Part shown: positions 34,089-43,291 of the stretch, piece after piece
Position numbering within the stretch: the first letter of the stretch is position 1
Layout of the letters: each line of letters starts with the position of its first letter
Assembly: GCA_900472785.1 (NCBI GenBank)
Contig: UCJH01000024.1
Location: 129,449 to 193,448, forward strand
DNA: 64,000 nucleotides
From: Hyphomicrobiales bacterium
GTDB lineage: Bacteria; Pseudomonadota; Alphaproteobacteria; Rhizobiales; Rhizobiaceae
Direction of reading: 5' to 3'
Notes under the pieces: generated by a model
Told to the model about the DNA's origin: nothing
Databases searched by the model: none
Seen by the model: only the letters and a program-made list of their open reading frames with translations
Made by a program: the position numbers and the translations under genes

Positions 34089-34709
34089 TTAGGCCGGACG
34101 CACCCGGCGCATCGCGACGTAACCGCTGGTGATATTCCCACTGTTGAATCGGAATCGCACAGCGGTAACCTTGGCGACGTTTGCCCAATATCCCATGAAC
34201 CGGAAACGGTCCATGTTAGGAGCGCTGTTCACCCAAATGACTTCGCCCATGATGTGCTTGTAGACCGCTGACGACGAAAGATTGATGGTCTGAATCCGGC
34301 CGCTGATTGTGTGTTCAGCGAGGCTGTTAAAGGTCACGCTTCCCGTTAGCGTGAACGCGGCCGGGCTTCCGGCACCTGCGTCAGAAAGAATGCTGTACCC
34401 CGTGGTTACCCACGTGGCGCCGTTGTCGGTGGAAACCTCCATTAAGAGCTGGTTGGCTTTCGTCACCGGGACGAGGCGCACGATGTCGAACTCAAGAATG
34501 TCATAGCCATCGGGGAGATTATCAAAAACCAGCGCGGCAGAAGTCGAAGCAACTTGCACATCCAGCGGACTGACGCCAACAACCTCCGGAGCCGTAATAT
34601 CCCCTTCAGCCAAAGCTACCGGATTGTCGCGCCATGCTCGGGCAATGGATTGCGTAACTGGCTTGTCCTGAGAAAGCGAGATGTCTGAGAGGGTGGTAAA
34701 GGTGGTCAC
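34089..34709 (-). CDS. Phage tail protein (putative minor tail or tip protein)
   Basis: A 206-residue beta-rich protein from GTG 34709. LPDGYDILEFDIVRLVPVTKANQLLMEVSTDNGATW and the C-terminal FRFNSGNITSGYVAMRRVRPA look like a structural or carbohydrate-binding fold. It lies between the tail-hub-like and receptor-binding genes. I cannot name a family. Confidence 0.6.
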   Translation of the reverse strand: MTTFTTLSDISLSQDKPVTQSIARAWRDNPVALAEGDITAPEVVGVSPLDVQVASTSAALVFDNLPDGYDILEFDIVRLVPVTKANQLLMEVSTDNGATWVTTGYSILSDAGAGSPAAFTLTGSVTFNSLAEHTISGRIQTINLSSSAVYKHIMGEVIWVNSAPNMDRFRFMGYWANVAKVTAVRFRFNSGNITSGYVAMRRVRPA

Positions 34710-34746
34710 GCTGAAAAGGCTAACCCAATACTGCCACTTCTAGCAA

Positions 34747-36489
34747 TCAGGTAATGTGCGGTGCAACCGTGAAGTCACTCATGAATCCTGCGTCGTTGCT
34801 GATGAACATATAAGTGAGCCGCTGCTCGTCTGTTGCATCGAGCCAATCCGGCGTGCCATCGGGCGCTATGAGTGCCGCGCTGCCCGCTGTATTGGCCGCT
34901 TGCATGACCGTGTATTCGTATTGGCTTCCCATCTGCACCTCGCGGCTTTCGGTCACGAGGCAGCGGATCAGGCGAGGCCCTCCATCAACGCCCTGAATAA
35001 GCCGGGATGAAATGTCTACAAGATCGCCTGTCTTCAAGCTGGCATCTTTCGCGTCGAGCCGGAATGAGACTTGTCGGGGAGTTTCCTTATATCGGTTTAA
35101 CACTCGCAACCCGATTTCGTCAGCCAACGGAAGAGATGTGACCCATCGATTGAGAATGGTGCGGGCGTTCGACGTGCCATAGGCGTTTACCCCCTCGCCC
35201 GTGGCGTCCACCTGAATCGACACAGAACGGAAGTTTTCGGGTTTCAGCTCCACAACCGCGCCTGTCGGCGCAAAATACATCAGCACCTGGCTTACGCGCT
35301 CGTTTGGCAAATCCTTGACGGTGACAGACCCTGCAATGAAGTGCTCGCGTTCATTCAGCAGTGGCGGCAGATCGGAAGGCAGCGGTGGCACCAGCACCTT
35401 AAATTTTATCTCGGCATCGATGTCGTCCCACCAAAGGTACGATCCAGTGCTTTCCTGAATCTCTTTCAGAAGATCATTGACCCCTGTTGGTTCCGTGAGA
35501 AGGACCGTTGAGGTTATGCTGCCAATCCACGTGTTGCTCTCATCAATCCAGTCAGCCAGAGGAATGTACGCAGCATCTAGGTTTGCGTAATTGACCAGCA
35601 GATCATTCAGGATCGTTGGGATGGTTGCGGCGGTGTAGCGGATGCAAAGTTGGACCTTGCTGCCTGCGTCATGGGTATCGGCAGCCGTTCCATCGCTAGC
35701 GCGGGTAAGTCCGGTCAAGATGTCGGTTGATTTTCCGCTGTATTTAATAACCTCATCATCAATCCGGACAGTTCCGGAAGACGGATATTCCGCTCCAACT
35801 CCGGCTGGAACCAGAGTCAGGGACGTGGCTACAGCCGCAATATCAGCACTGAGGCTTCCCTTGCTGACCAACGGAGCCTTGGACTTGGATGAGTCCGCGA
35901 ACCGCAGGGCATCTTTGCCGATGATTCGGACCTTGCCGTTAGCATCCGGGCCTTCCATCCGGTCGATAAAATACGTGCGGGTGCGGCTATAAATGGTGCG
36001 GTCCGCGTCGATATACCCTTCCTTGACCCGCATCACCCGATTTTCAATGTACGGATTCCGGCCGCGCAGCTTTCCGAAAAAGGTTCCGCGCTGGTCGGGA
36101 ATATAAGCCCGTTCCACCGCGTAAGAATCAATTCCCCGGTCATGGTGAGGGAAATCCTGTAGTTCTACCGTTACGGAGCCTGAAACCGAAAACCCTTTCG
36201 GGTCTATTTGAACGGGAGCAAGGTCCACCGATGTAATGCACGGAAAGACCGTCTCGCCAATCGGTAGGAAGGATGATTGGGAGGTGAAGCGGTAGGTTTT
36301 GGTCGTCTTGGCGTAGTTGGCCGTATCCTGACAGGAGCTGTAGGTGTTGAAGCACTTCTGCCCGCTGGAAACGCCAACCACGGCGGTACATGGCGCCACT
36401 CCATAGATGTTGGCGCAGAAATCAAGGTCAAGTTCAACGACTGTGACCGGGCGACGGCCAACCTTTACGCGGAGGTCGTCATAACTCAC
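34747..36489 (-). CDS. Putative tail tip / baseplate hub protein
   Basis: A 580-residue protein starting at GTG 36489, coupled to the gene upstream (GTGA overlap). The Cys-rich N-terminus (FCANIYGVAPCTAVVGVSSGQKCFNTYSSC) and the phage-hub-like central part (VKEIQESTGSYLWWDDI, LLNEREHFIAGSVTVKDLPNERVSQV) fit a tail tip protein that closes the tube. The position after tape measure and distal tail genes supports this. Specific family not recognised. Confidence 0.65.
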   Translation of the reverse strand: MSYDDLRVKVGRRPVTVVELDLDFCANIYGVAPCTAVVGVSSGQKCFNTYSSCQDTANYAKTTKTYRFTSQSSFLPIGETVFPCITSVDLAPVQIDPKGFSVSGSVTVELQDFPHHDRGIDSYAVERAYIPDQRGTFFGKLRGRNPYIENRVMRVKEGYIDADRTIYSRTRTYFIDRMEGPDANGKVRIIGKDALRFADSSKSKAPLVSKGSLSADIAAVATSLTLVPAGVGAEYPSSGTVRIDDEVIKYSGKSTDILTGLTRASDGTAADTHDAGSKVQLCIRYTAATIPTILNDLLVNYANLDAAYIPLADWIDESNTWIGSITSTVLLTEPTGVNDLLKEIQESTGSYLWWDDIDAEIKFKVLVPPLPSDLPPLLNEREHFIAGSVTVKDLPNERVSQVLMYFAPTGAVVELKPENFRSVSIQVDATGEGVNAYGTSNARTILNRWVTSLPLADEIGLRVLNRYKETPRQVSFRLDAKDASLKTGDLVDISSRLIQGVDGGPRLIRCLVTESREVQMGSQYEYTVMQAANTAGSAALIAPDGTPDWLDATDEQRLTYMFISNDAGFMSDFTVAPHIT

Positions 36490-37244
36490 TCGACCATCCC
36501 CCGGATAGCGATGCTGGCGCCCATGAACCCGTAAGCACTTTGCGATGGCGCTGTAATTTCACCGTCTGTAAACGCGAAGACACTTTCCAATGGATACGTT
36601 GCAACGTCCGGAACGAAGAAGAACGGCTTCTGCTCGGCATGGCGGACGAAAGGCAGCCACGTTGACCGCATCCACGCATCAGAAGCGTGATTCAAAATGA
36701 TTGAGGTCCGGATACCTTGGGAAATTACGCTCCGGCCGAGGAATTCGCCTCCATCTGACGTGCTGTCTATCAATTGGGTTGCCCGGCCGAATTGGGGGGG
36801 AGTCCACCCGAGGTACATGCCACGCTCTAACGCTAGCTGCGCCCCGAAGCTGATAACCGCGATGCTGGGAATATCGGTACAGGTGATGACCACGCGCCAT
36901 TTGGTTGACGTGCGGGCCGTAAAACTCACGAAGCGCGGCGTGTTGTCCGTTGGGGTAACCGCCGCAAAACAGTCCACATATGCCGAACCGTTCCAGTATT
37001 GGAGCTTGATCGTACCGCCGTTGTCATAGAGGTTCTGGCCATAGAAGGCGAAGTAATCTGCGCTGTCCGTGGTTGCCAAGGTCAGGTCAATATTGATGGT
37101 GCCCGTGGCTGCTGGTTTGAAGAAATCCGATGTGCGCCAGTCAAAGATATTGGCGACCGAGAAATCAGCGTTTTCGCTGGACGCGACGACAGTACCGTTC
37201 TCCAACAGATTTTCGTAGCCGATGCGTGCGTTCGAGGTAGCCAT
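36486..37244 (-). CDS. Phage distal tail / minor tail protein
   Basis: A 252-residue protein. Residues about 20-125 look like a discoidin-type beta sandwich (DFFKPAATGTINIDLTLATTDSADYFAFYGQNLYDNGGTIKL), and the rest matches tail-tip proteins that follow the tape measure. It shares one base with the tape-measure stop and 4 bp with the hub start, so it belongs to the tail operon. Confidence 0.65.
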   Translation of the reverse strand: MATSNARIGYENLLENGTVVASSENADFSVANIFDWRTSDFFKPAATGTINIDLTLATTDSADYFAFYGQNLYDNGGTIKLQYWNGSAYVDCFAAVTPTDNTPRFVSFTARTSTKWRVVITCTDIPSIAVISFGAQLALERGMYLGWTPPQFGRATQLIDSTSDGGEFLGRSVISQGIRTSIILNHASDAWMRSTWLPFVRHAEQKPFFFVPDVATYPLESVFAFTDGEITAPSQSAYGFMGASIAIRGMVE

Positions 37245-39276
37245 CAGGACACCGCCACGCGAAGTTGGGTGCCGTCGCTGATGGCATCGTTGATCGTCTG
37301 AATCAGTTTCCGCACATTGTTTTTGGAATAGAATGCGGCATCGTCCCCGTTCAAGGTGATGTAAACGCTCTTCGAAGGTGCAGCGTCGTTGGATGCTACA
37401 CCGGACCCACCATCTGAAGATGCTGGATCGGCGCCGCCGCCACCCGAGGAAACGCTGCTTCCTCCGCCGCCAAAGGAAGTTGAGGCTATTGCACTGATGT
37501 TCACCGCCTGCGCGGCGGCCGCTACCCCGGCGAACTCCGCCCCGAGAATGGGCCCGCCGAGGCGACTACCGAAGTTATAGGCGTTTACGACGCTTTCCCG
37601 AGCTGCAATCAATGCACGGGCCATCGCTGCGGCCTTCTCAAGCATAAAGAACGCTCGGTTGTGTTTGGCGGCCTCGCTAATGGTGGAACGAAACCCTGCA
37701 GCTTGGTCTTGCAGGCTCATCTCGCGCATTTCTTGCTGCGATTTGATACGGGCGCCAAGAAACCCCTCAAGCGCGCTCAACTCTTCATCGCGGGCGTTGT
37801 CGCGGATTTCCTTGAGCTGGTCTTGATACTCCATTTCAGCTTCAAGGCTGAGGTCTCGATATTCCTGCTCTGTGATGGCTTTAACGTCCAGAGCCTCCTT
37901 CAGAAGCTTTTGCTGTTTCTCCACATCCATGGCTGCCTGCTCTTGCGGGTCCGCGAAACCGTAGCGCATGTTCTGCACTTGTCCGGCCAACTGCTCACGC
38001 ATGCGGGCCGACTCGTCCTGAGCCTTCTGCTTGGCCTTCGCTGCCTTATCCGAAACCACTGGCCCCGATGATTTTCCAAGGGTGTAAGCTGCGGAAACGG
38101 GTGATGACTTGCCACCAACGAACGCGCCCTCACTGCTCAAACCTGCAGTATCAGCATCGCCTCCACCGAATTTAAAGCCGCCTTTGGCCATGTAATCATC
38201 CACGGCCTTTTGAGAATCCATGCTCAGGCCATTCGCTTTCGCCTTCCGCGCCAGCGCGATGGATTTTGCACCCTCTTCCCCGAAGATGCCCGCGAAAGCG
38301 CTGTCCCCGGCCTTTTCGATGGCTGAGGTAGCTTTGTTATAGAAGCTGCCCAATGCCGAGGCGGCGGCAACAGCGCTTGTGGCAATGTCGGCCAATAGTC
38401 CAGCAAATCCCTTCAGCCCTTCGATTGTTGCCGGGTCATTGAGGGCGGTTGCGAGGTCTGTAACGGCCTTGGTCACCACGTCTAACAGGCCAGCGTCAGC
38501 CATCTTCGTTTGGAGGTCGAAGAACGCGTTCCCGAGCCGATTGAAAGCAGCCTGCGCACCCTTTGCCGCCTCTTCAACACTGCCGCCCAATTGCGCACGG
38601 CGGCGCCAAACTTTGGCAGGAAGTCAGAGGCCAGAACTTCGCCGTCTGCGACCATTTTGCTAAATTGGGCGGTGGTCTTACCCATCGCCTTGGCGGCAAT
38701 TTCAAATGCCCCGGGCAAGGCATCCCCAAGCTGGCCCCGCAGCTCTTCCATGCTGACAGTGCCCTTACCTGCCATTTGCTCCAGCGCCTTGAAAATCAGA
38801 GAGACCTGCTCAGCTGGCAGCCGCATTGATGTCGCAGCTTCACTGACACCTATGAAAATGTCCTTGGTTTGCTGGAGCGTAAGCCCGGCGCGGAGAGATG
38901 AGGCCGCAAATCCCGCAAAGCCATCGCTCGCACTGCGGATATCGAGCCCGAGTCGGTTGGCTTCCTCACGCACAAAGCGGAGAGCATCGGCAGCGACATT
39001 CGCGCTCCCAGTAGCGGCCTGCATCTTGTTTTGCATGGCCTGGACCTGAACCCCGGCATCAATGATGCTGCGGCCGATCCGGAAACTGGCGTAGGCAACA
39101 CCAAGGGAGAGGATTGCGGTACGCGCCCGCATAACAGCCGCTTGAAAGCCATTGACGCTGTTTTCCGCATTGGAGCTGAAGCGCTTAACGTCGCTGGCGG
39201 CGGATTGAAGGGAGGTTTGTAAGCCCTTTACGTCAGCCCGAAGCTCGACAACCAGCGCTTCTAAGGTTTGGCTCAC
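37244..39276 (-). pseudogene. Tail tape-measure gene, split by a -1-type frameshift
   Basis: About 677 codons. The 5' part (39276-38482) starts MSQTLEALVVELRADVKGLQTSLQ and contains FKALEQMAGKGTVSMEELRGQLGDALPGAF, the tape-measure domain. At FLPKFGAAVRN it leaves frame near 38590, while LGGSVEEAAKGAQAAFNRLGNAFFDL, the natural continuation, is in another frame and runs to 37244. Only one base appears to be missing at GCCGTGCGCAATTG, and no slippery heptamer is visible. So either a real disabling mutation or a base error. The second part has a central coiled coil and Gly/Ser-rich end. Confidence 0.7.
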
Positions 39277-39473
39277 GCATTGGGCTTCTCATTGGTTTTC
39301 GTTCGAGCGTCGTCTTCAGCCTTCATGGTAAGGAACTCTTCGCGGGACACACCCGGCTCTGTATTCATCCCCTGTGAAGCAAAGTGGCCCTTCATGGCTG
39401 CCGTGTACTCATAGAGGGTGGCGTTCCAGAACACGTTGGGCGGCCATTTGAGGATACCGAGAGCGGAAGACAT
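39273..39473 (-). CDS. Phage tail assembly chaperone
   Basis: A 66-residue protein. LGILKWPPNVFWNATLYEYTAAMKG matches the short tail-assembly chaperones (TAC family) found just before the tape measure in lambdoid phages and in rhodobacterial gene transfer agents. Its stop overlaps the tape-measure start by 4 bp. The charged C-terminus (KAEDDARTKTNEK) is typical. Confidence 0.7.
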   Translation of the reverse strand: MSSALGILKWPPNVFWNATLYEYTAAMKGHFASQGMNTEPGVSREEFLTMKAEDDARTKTNEKPNA

Positions 39474-39496
39474 GATGTTCTCCCAAGGCAGCTCAA

Positions 39497-39850
39497 TTAT
39501 TGAGCCGGGCTCGGCTCGCTGGGCTTTCCCACGCTGACGCCATTCAATGAGCGGCTGACGAACTCAACAACAGCCATGCTGACTTCACCGAGTCCGCGCT
39601 CCATGATGGCCTCGCCTACCTGTTCGAAGGACAGCCGCTTGTCATCATAGCCACGTAGGCCGTGATAGATAATGTGGGCAGCTTCGGTGATAGCCAAATC
39701 GCTGGCCGCAACCTTGTCGATGATGGCAGTCATACTTTTGCCCAAGACACGCTCGATCTGCACAATGGCAGAGAATGACGCGCGCATGGTGCGGGTTTGC
39801 CCAGCCAGTTCGATGGTGACTTCATTGATGAGGGGATTGTTGCTGGTCAT
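39497..39850 (-). CDS. Gene-transfer-agent-type tail protein
   Basis: A 117-residue protein (NEVTIELAGQTRTMRASFSAIVQIERVLGKS) of the family often annotated as 'gene transfer agent family protein', found between the major tail protein and the tail chaperone of alphaproteobacterial phages and GTAs; the first in a pair with the next gene, like lambda G/T. Function in tail assembly. Confidence 0.75.
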   Translation of the reverse strand: MTSNNPLINEVTIELAGQTRTMRASFSAIVQIERVLGKSMTAIIDKVAASDLAITEAAHIIYHGLRGYDDKRLSFEQVGEAIMERGLGEVSMAVVEFVSRSLNGVSVGKPSEPSPAQ

Positions 39851-39852
39851 GG

Positions 39853-40296
39853 CTACTGTGCCACGCTCACGATGGACACGCTGACGGCAACAACCGACGT
39901 AAAGGATACGATCACCGTGCCTTGCTGGGTATTCCAGCGTCCTTGCGGGAACGGCCCGACAAGCATGTAAGAGTTGGCCGGAACGAAAACCGTTTGGTTC
40001 GACAGTGTCACCAAGCCGTAGCCGGACTGGGACATCTGCGTTGCCTGCGTCACGAGTGTCGCAGAGGTGGCGGTCGCCCCGGTTTTAATGAGCAGCATGG
40101 ACTGGCCGTCATTACTAAAAGCCGTGGTAGGGCTCGCGTTCTGCGCAGTGGTAGTCACGTTTAGGCCCACGAAGGTCGAAGCGGCGGTGGTACTCACGTT
40201 TGCCACCTGAGCAAAAGCAGCGGACACTATGCCGAGGGCTGCACCGATACCTACTGCGAGCAGCAAGCGGGAGAGTGTGGGATACTGCGTTTTCAT
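39853..40296 (-). CDS. Secreted protein encoded inside the tail gene cluster
   Basis: A 147-residue protein with an N-terminal signal-like segment (SRLLLAVGIGAALGIVSAAFAQ) and a Ser/Thr/Val-rich beta mature part. It shares one base with the major tail protein stop (TAATG) and ends 3 bp before the GTA-type tail gene, so it is part of the late operon, where soluble virion proteins are expected. A periplasmic or cell-surface role during infection, or a lipid-free decoration, is possible. No family recognised. Confidence 0.6.
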   Translation of the reverse strand: MKTQYPTLSRLLLAVGIGAALGIVSAAFAQVANVSTTAASTFVGLNVTTTAQNASPTTAFSNDGQSMLLIKTGATATSATLVTQATQMSQSGYGLVTLSNQTVFVPANSYMLVGPFPQGRWNTQQGTVIVSFTSVVAVSVSIVSVAQ

Positions 40297-40703
40297 TAGC
40301 TGATGGTCACCGCGCCCGCAGATTCGAGCGTAAGATTGTAGGTGGCGGCACCGTTGTAGGAGCCAGCCTCCTCAAACGAGGAGACCATGAAGCTGCCTTG
40401 GTAAGTCTTGGATACCGTGCCCGGCATGACGAACTGGTAGTTGCGATGGGCATTCGTACTGGCGTCAACCCGGATTGCAGCGGCAGCAGCATCCTCAACA
40501 TAAACGCCCTGAAGCTTGACACTGATGGAGTTAACTCCGGCGCCTTCCAAAAGCTTGCGAACACCGGAATCGTCGGAGTTGGTGGTGTCCACTGGTTCAT
40601 TGTTGATGGTGAGTGTTGCCTCGCGAGACCCGCCGATGGCGACGTATGTTGACCCCGTGGAGTTGTACTTTACAAGTACGTTTCGCCCTTTTTGTGCAGC
40701 CAC
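40296..40703 (-). CDS. Major tail protein (TP901-1-like)
   Basis: A 135-residue tail tube subunit starting at GTG 40703 with AAGGAAAGGG upstream. MAAQKGRNVLVKYN and the middle SREATLTINNEPVDTTNSDDSGVRKLLEGAGVNSISV match TP901-1-type major tail proteins. The C-terminal SFMVSSFEEAGSYNGAATYNLTLESAG completes the beta sandwich. Confidence 0.85.
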   Translation of the reverse strand: MAAQKGRNVLVKYNSTGSTYVAIGGSREATLTINNEPVDTTNSDDSGVRKLLEGAGVNSISVKLQGVYVEDAAAAAIRVDASTNAHRNYQFVMPGTVSKTYQGSFMVSSFEEAGSYNGAATYNLTLESAGAVTIS

Positions 40704-40758
40704 ATAGTGACCCTTTCCTTATGCCTGATTAAAACGCGGAAAGGAGAAGCGTGCAAGC

Positions 40759-41163
40759 TTAAACAACCACTAATTGCAATTCGGCTACCCCCTGCCACGT
40801 GCGTCCGTCATCCTCCTTGAATGCATCGCTAAAGCCGGAGTATTCGCATTTGACCAGCGTGCCTTGGGTGAGCGTCAATGCGCTCTCGTTTCTATCGAGG
40901 TGATTGAGGGCTGCCGCCCGGACCAGAAGCGCCTCTGAAATCCCCTTGAACCTGCTGAATGTCTGGATACGCAGAGTGTGGGACTGACCGCTAAAATCGT
41001 TGGCAGCGAAAGGCTCGCTCTGGACGCTGACGACGATGTAGGGGAAATCCGTATCCTGCGGCACATCGGAATAGATGCTGGCACCGACCAGCGTGGTGAC
41101 TGGCGTAGCAGCTTTGAGCGCCGCAACAATGGACTTGATGACATAGGCAGCGGTATCAGCCAC
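40759..41163 (-). CDS. Tail terminator protein (DUF3168)
   Basis: A 134-residue DUF3168 protein (VGASIYSDVPQDTDFPYIVVSVQSEPF; SGQSHTLRIQTFSRFKG), which caps the tail tube and joins it to the head. It starts at GTG 41163, overlapping the previous gene by 8 bp, in the standard head-completion to tail order. Confidence 0.85.
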   Translation of the reverse strand: MADTAAYVIKSIVAALKAATPVTTLVGASIYSDVPQDTDFPYIVVSVQSEPFAANDFSGQSHTLRIQTFSRFKGISEALLVRAAALNHLDRNESALTLTQGTLVKCEYSGFSDAFKEDDGRTWQGVAELQLVVV

Positions 41164-41590
41164 GGGCCCTCCTTAGTGCTTCGTTGACGGCTGCGCGGAC
41201 ACGGACAGTAATCCTGTCGGCATTGGCCTTGAGTGTCGGGCGCAACCACGGACGCGCGCGCATGCGTGATGTGCCGAATTCAAGGTATCGGCCGTAGGCG
41301 AGCTTCGTGCCGAAGAACGCGCCGAGCTTGTTGGCGGCAATGCGGAAGAAAAGGGAACTGACGAGCTGCCCGGTATCGCTTTTCGGAAATTCGCCTGGAG
41401 CAGATGCTTGATGCGTGACTGTGCGACGGCGGTACGTTCGACCCGAACGCCCGCCCCCGGAAATCTTTTGCTTGGCGTAGGCATCCAGCTCAACAACCGA
41501 GATAGCAAGTGCGGTCCCAATGCCCGCGCGCATATCAAGCGGCAGCTTTTGCAGCTTCTTAATCAGTTTGTCGGCGCCGCGCACGGTCAC
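41156..41590 (-). CDS. HK97 gp10-like neck/tail completion protein
   Basis: About 144 residues. GTG 41590 overlaps the previous stop (GTGA), giving VTVRGADKLIKKLQKLP, typical of HK97 gp10. LAYGRYLEFGTSRMRARPWLRPTL is the family signature. It acts in connecting head and tail. Confidence 0.88.
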   Translation of the reverse strand: MTVRGADKLIKKLQKLPLDMRAGIGTALAISVVELDAYAKQKISGGGRSGRTYRRRTVTHQASAPGEFPKSDTGQLVSSLFFRIAANKLGAFFGTKLAYGRYLEFGTSRMRARPWLRPTLKANADRITVRVRAAVNEALRRARG

Positions 41591-41958
41591 GACGCCTGCC
41601 CTTCCATACAAAGCAGCTGCTGGAAATCGCGGCCCTCAGTCTTGAGATCGGCGGCGAGGTTGCGGACTGCGGCAATGTTGTAGGTCCGACTTCCGACGAC
41701 CACGCGGTTACGGGCGGCGGCAGTGGTGTCAGAAAGGGCAGACTGGTATCGAATTGTCATCCGCGCATCGACGCGGCTTTGCTGCTGGGCACTCACGTAG
41801 ATTTCACGCCCGGCCATGGGCTCGACTGAGGCCCAAAGCGAAAGCAGCGGATTCCAAGCGGTAGAGCGTCCACCGTATCCATCGTCAGTTTCGACGGGTG
41901 ACTGCACTTCAATGCGGGTGTTGGCCGCAGAGGAGAAATCGGCGCCACATTTGCACAT
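41587..41958 (-). CDS. Phage head closure / head-tail adaptor protein
   Basis: A 123-residue protein of the SPP1 gp16 group (IEVQSPVETDDGYGGRSTAWNPLLSLWASVEP ... TIRYQSALSDTTAAARNRVVVGSRTYNI). It plugs the portal after packaging. Shares one base with the connector gene and 4 bp with the neck gene. Confidence 0.85.
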   Translation of the reverse strand: MCKCGADFSSAANTRIEVQSPVETDDGYGGRSTAWNPLLSLWASVEPMAGREIYVSAQQQSRVDARMTIRYQSALSDTTAAARNRVVVGSRTYNIAAVRNLAADLKTEGRDFQQLLCMEGQAS

Positions 41959-42578
41959 CAGAATGCACCGAATGCCTCTGGCAGGCGGAAGGCGTCGTAA
42001 GCTGACTTGCTGCCTTCTGGAATGTCAGCGCAGACCTTGTTTGTGTAGCTCGCGGCGATGTGCTGGAGGATACCTTGGCGGATCGGCTCGGGAACGGCGC
42101 CCGCAGATGCCCAGCCCGCCACATAGACAACTTCTACGGCAGCGTGATCGCGGAGGTTGGACGGCCAGCTATAGCCCTCGTTCAACAAAATAATGCCGCC
42201 AGATGTATCGAGTGCATAAGTAGCCGCCAATACGGTGGTGGTGGCGTTCAGGCCGTCTGTTGTTTTGACACTGGTAATAGATTGAATAGGCTGGCGAGAA
42301 AGCCTGATGGACTGGTCACCTGCCGCCAAATATGGGGCGATGTTGCCCACGGGGGCGCAGGTATCGCCACCAAAGCGATCCATGACGAGCTTCCACGTCT
42401 GGGTAATGAATGCCCGCTTTGTATATTCCTCAGCCATGCGGCGGGCCGAGGCGATCAGGATGGCGAGAACAGCGTCATCGTCAGTGCCGTCAATACGCAA
42501 AAACGTTTTCACATCAGCCAACGACACCGGCTCTGAGGCCGGCGGCGTGACCAACGTGTAGGATTGGCTGTTGAACAA
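41958..42578 (-). CDS. Head-tail connector (gp6-like)
   Basis: About 206 residues starting at TTG 42578, which follows the upstream stop directly; no ATG fits and upstream codons belong to the neighbouring gene. SEPVSLADVKTFLRIDGTDDDAVLAILIASARRMAEEYTKRAF is the gp6-like connector domain, which binds under the portal. The C-terminus ends SAYDAFRLPEAFGAF. Confidence 0.8.
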   Translation of the reverse strand: MFNSQSYTLVTPPASEPVSLADVKTFLRIDGTDDDAVLAILIASARRMAEEYTKRAFITQTWKLVMDRFGGDTCAPVGNIAPYLAAGDQSIRLSRQPIQSITSVKTTDGLNATTTVLAATYALDTSGGIILLNEGYSWPSNLRDHAAVEVVYVAGWASAGAVPEPIRQGILQHIAASYTNKVCADIPEGSKSAYDAFRLPEAFGAF

Positions 42579-42579
42579 G

Positions 42580-42804
42580 CTAATGGGCCTTGTTCTTCGG
42601 CGCGGCGGCAATGGCCTTGTTCTCTGGTGCGTCAACAACCGCCTTAGCTGCCAGCTTCTCCTCAGTGGTAGGGTTCGCAACCTTCTCATCAATGAAGCAA
42701 GCGCCGAGAGCGTCGGAGACATCGTAGGTCTCGCCTTCCTCGTAGTATTTGGTCGTAACTCCATCGTTAGAGCCGAGCTTTCCCCGGATCATGGTGATTT
42801 TCAT
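42580..42804 (-). CDS. Small phage head-region protein
   Basis: A 74-residue protein (MKITMIRGKLGSNDGVTTKYYEEGETYDVSDALGACFIDEKVA), a small beta domain with an Ala/Lys-rich tail. Found between capsid accessory and connector genes in many siphophages. The alternative start at 42819 adds five residues. Unknown role. Confidence 0.65.
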   Translation of the reverse strand: MKITMIRGKLGSNDGVTTKYYEEGETYDVSDALGACFIDEKVANPTTEEKLAAKAVVDAPENKAIAAAPKNKAH

Positions 42805-42856
42805 AGTTTGGACTTCCATAGATTAAAGGCGGGGCGCCGAAACGCCCCAAACCCGC

Positions 42857-43258
42857 TTAGGCGGCCGGGCCAACGCTTGGTCGGCCCAGGATGGCGGTAG
42901 CGCCAACAGTCGCACCGGAAGTGACACTGGTGCTGACCTGTTGCAGGCGCACGTAACGCTTATTACCGACGTAGCCGATCTTCTTCACCGAATTCGCGGT
43001 GTTGAGGACTGCCAATGCTGGAGTTCCTACCAAGTCAGTAGCATCCACAGTCGCGGCATCAGCCAGCGCAGGGTCGTCACCGTGCTGGACATTAGGAGTA
43101 AATGTCCCATCGGTACGGGCGCCCATCGTCAAGATGAGCGTGAGAGCATTGTATCCTTGGGTGTCGATAATGACGCCGTTGGTCGTCGTGTTGGTCGTGA
43201 TTGCGGCCGTATTCAGGGCCACGCGGGGGGTTAGCCCGCTTGCGCTATCGAACTGCAT
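42857..43258 (-). CDS. Phage capsid-region protein, possible head decoration protein
   Basis: A 133-residue Thr/Ala-rich beta protein (TNGVIIDTQGYNALTLILTMGARTDGTFTP), next to the capsid gene, in the position where decoration or head-fibre proteins lie. No Cys. Family not recognised. Because the capsid gene is damaged, its partner may be lost. Confidence 0.6.
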   Translation of the reverse strand: MQFDSASGLTPRVALNTAAITTNTTTNGVIIDTQGYNALTLILTMGARTDGTFTPNVQHGDDPALADAATVDATDLVGTPALAVLNTANSVKKIGYVGNKRYVRLQQVSTSVTSGATVGATAILGRPSVGPAA

Positions 43259-43291
43259 GTTCTGAGCTTTCGTTGATTATTGGTTGACCGA

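Noticed and set aside
37244-38590. Second part of the tape measure as an independent gene
   Set aside because: It would start at a TTG with no ribosome site in the middle of the tape-measure fold; a frameshift explains it better.
38570-38600. Programmed ribosomal frameshift in the tape measure
   Set aside because: No slippery heptamer; programmed shifts are known in the tail chaperone genes, which here are two separate complete genes.
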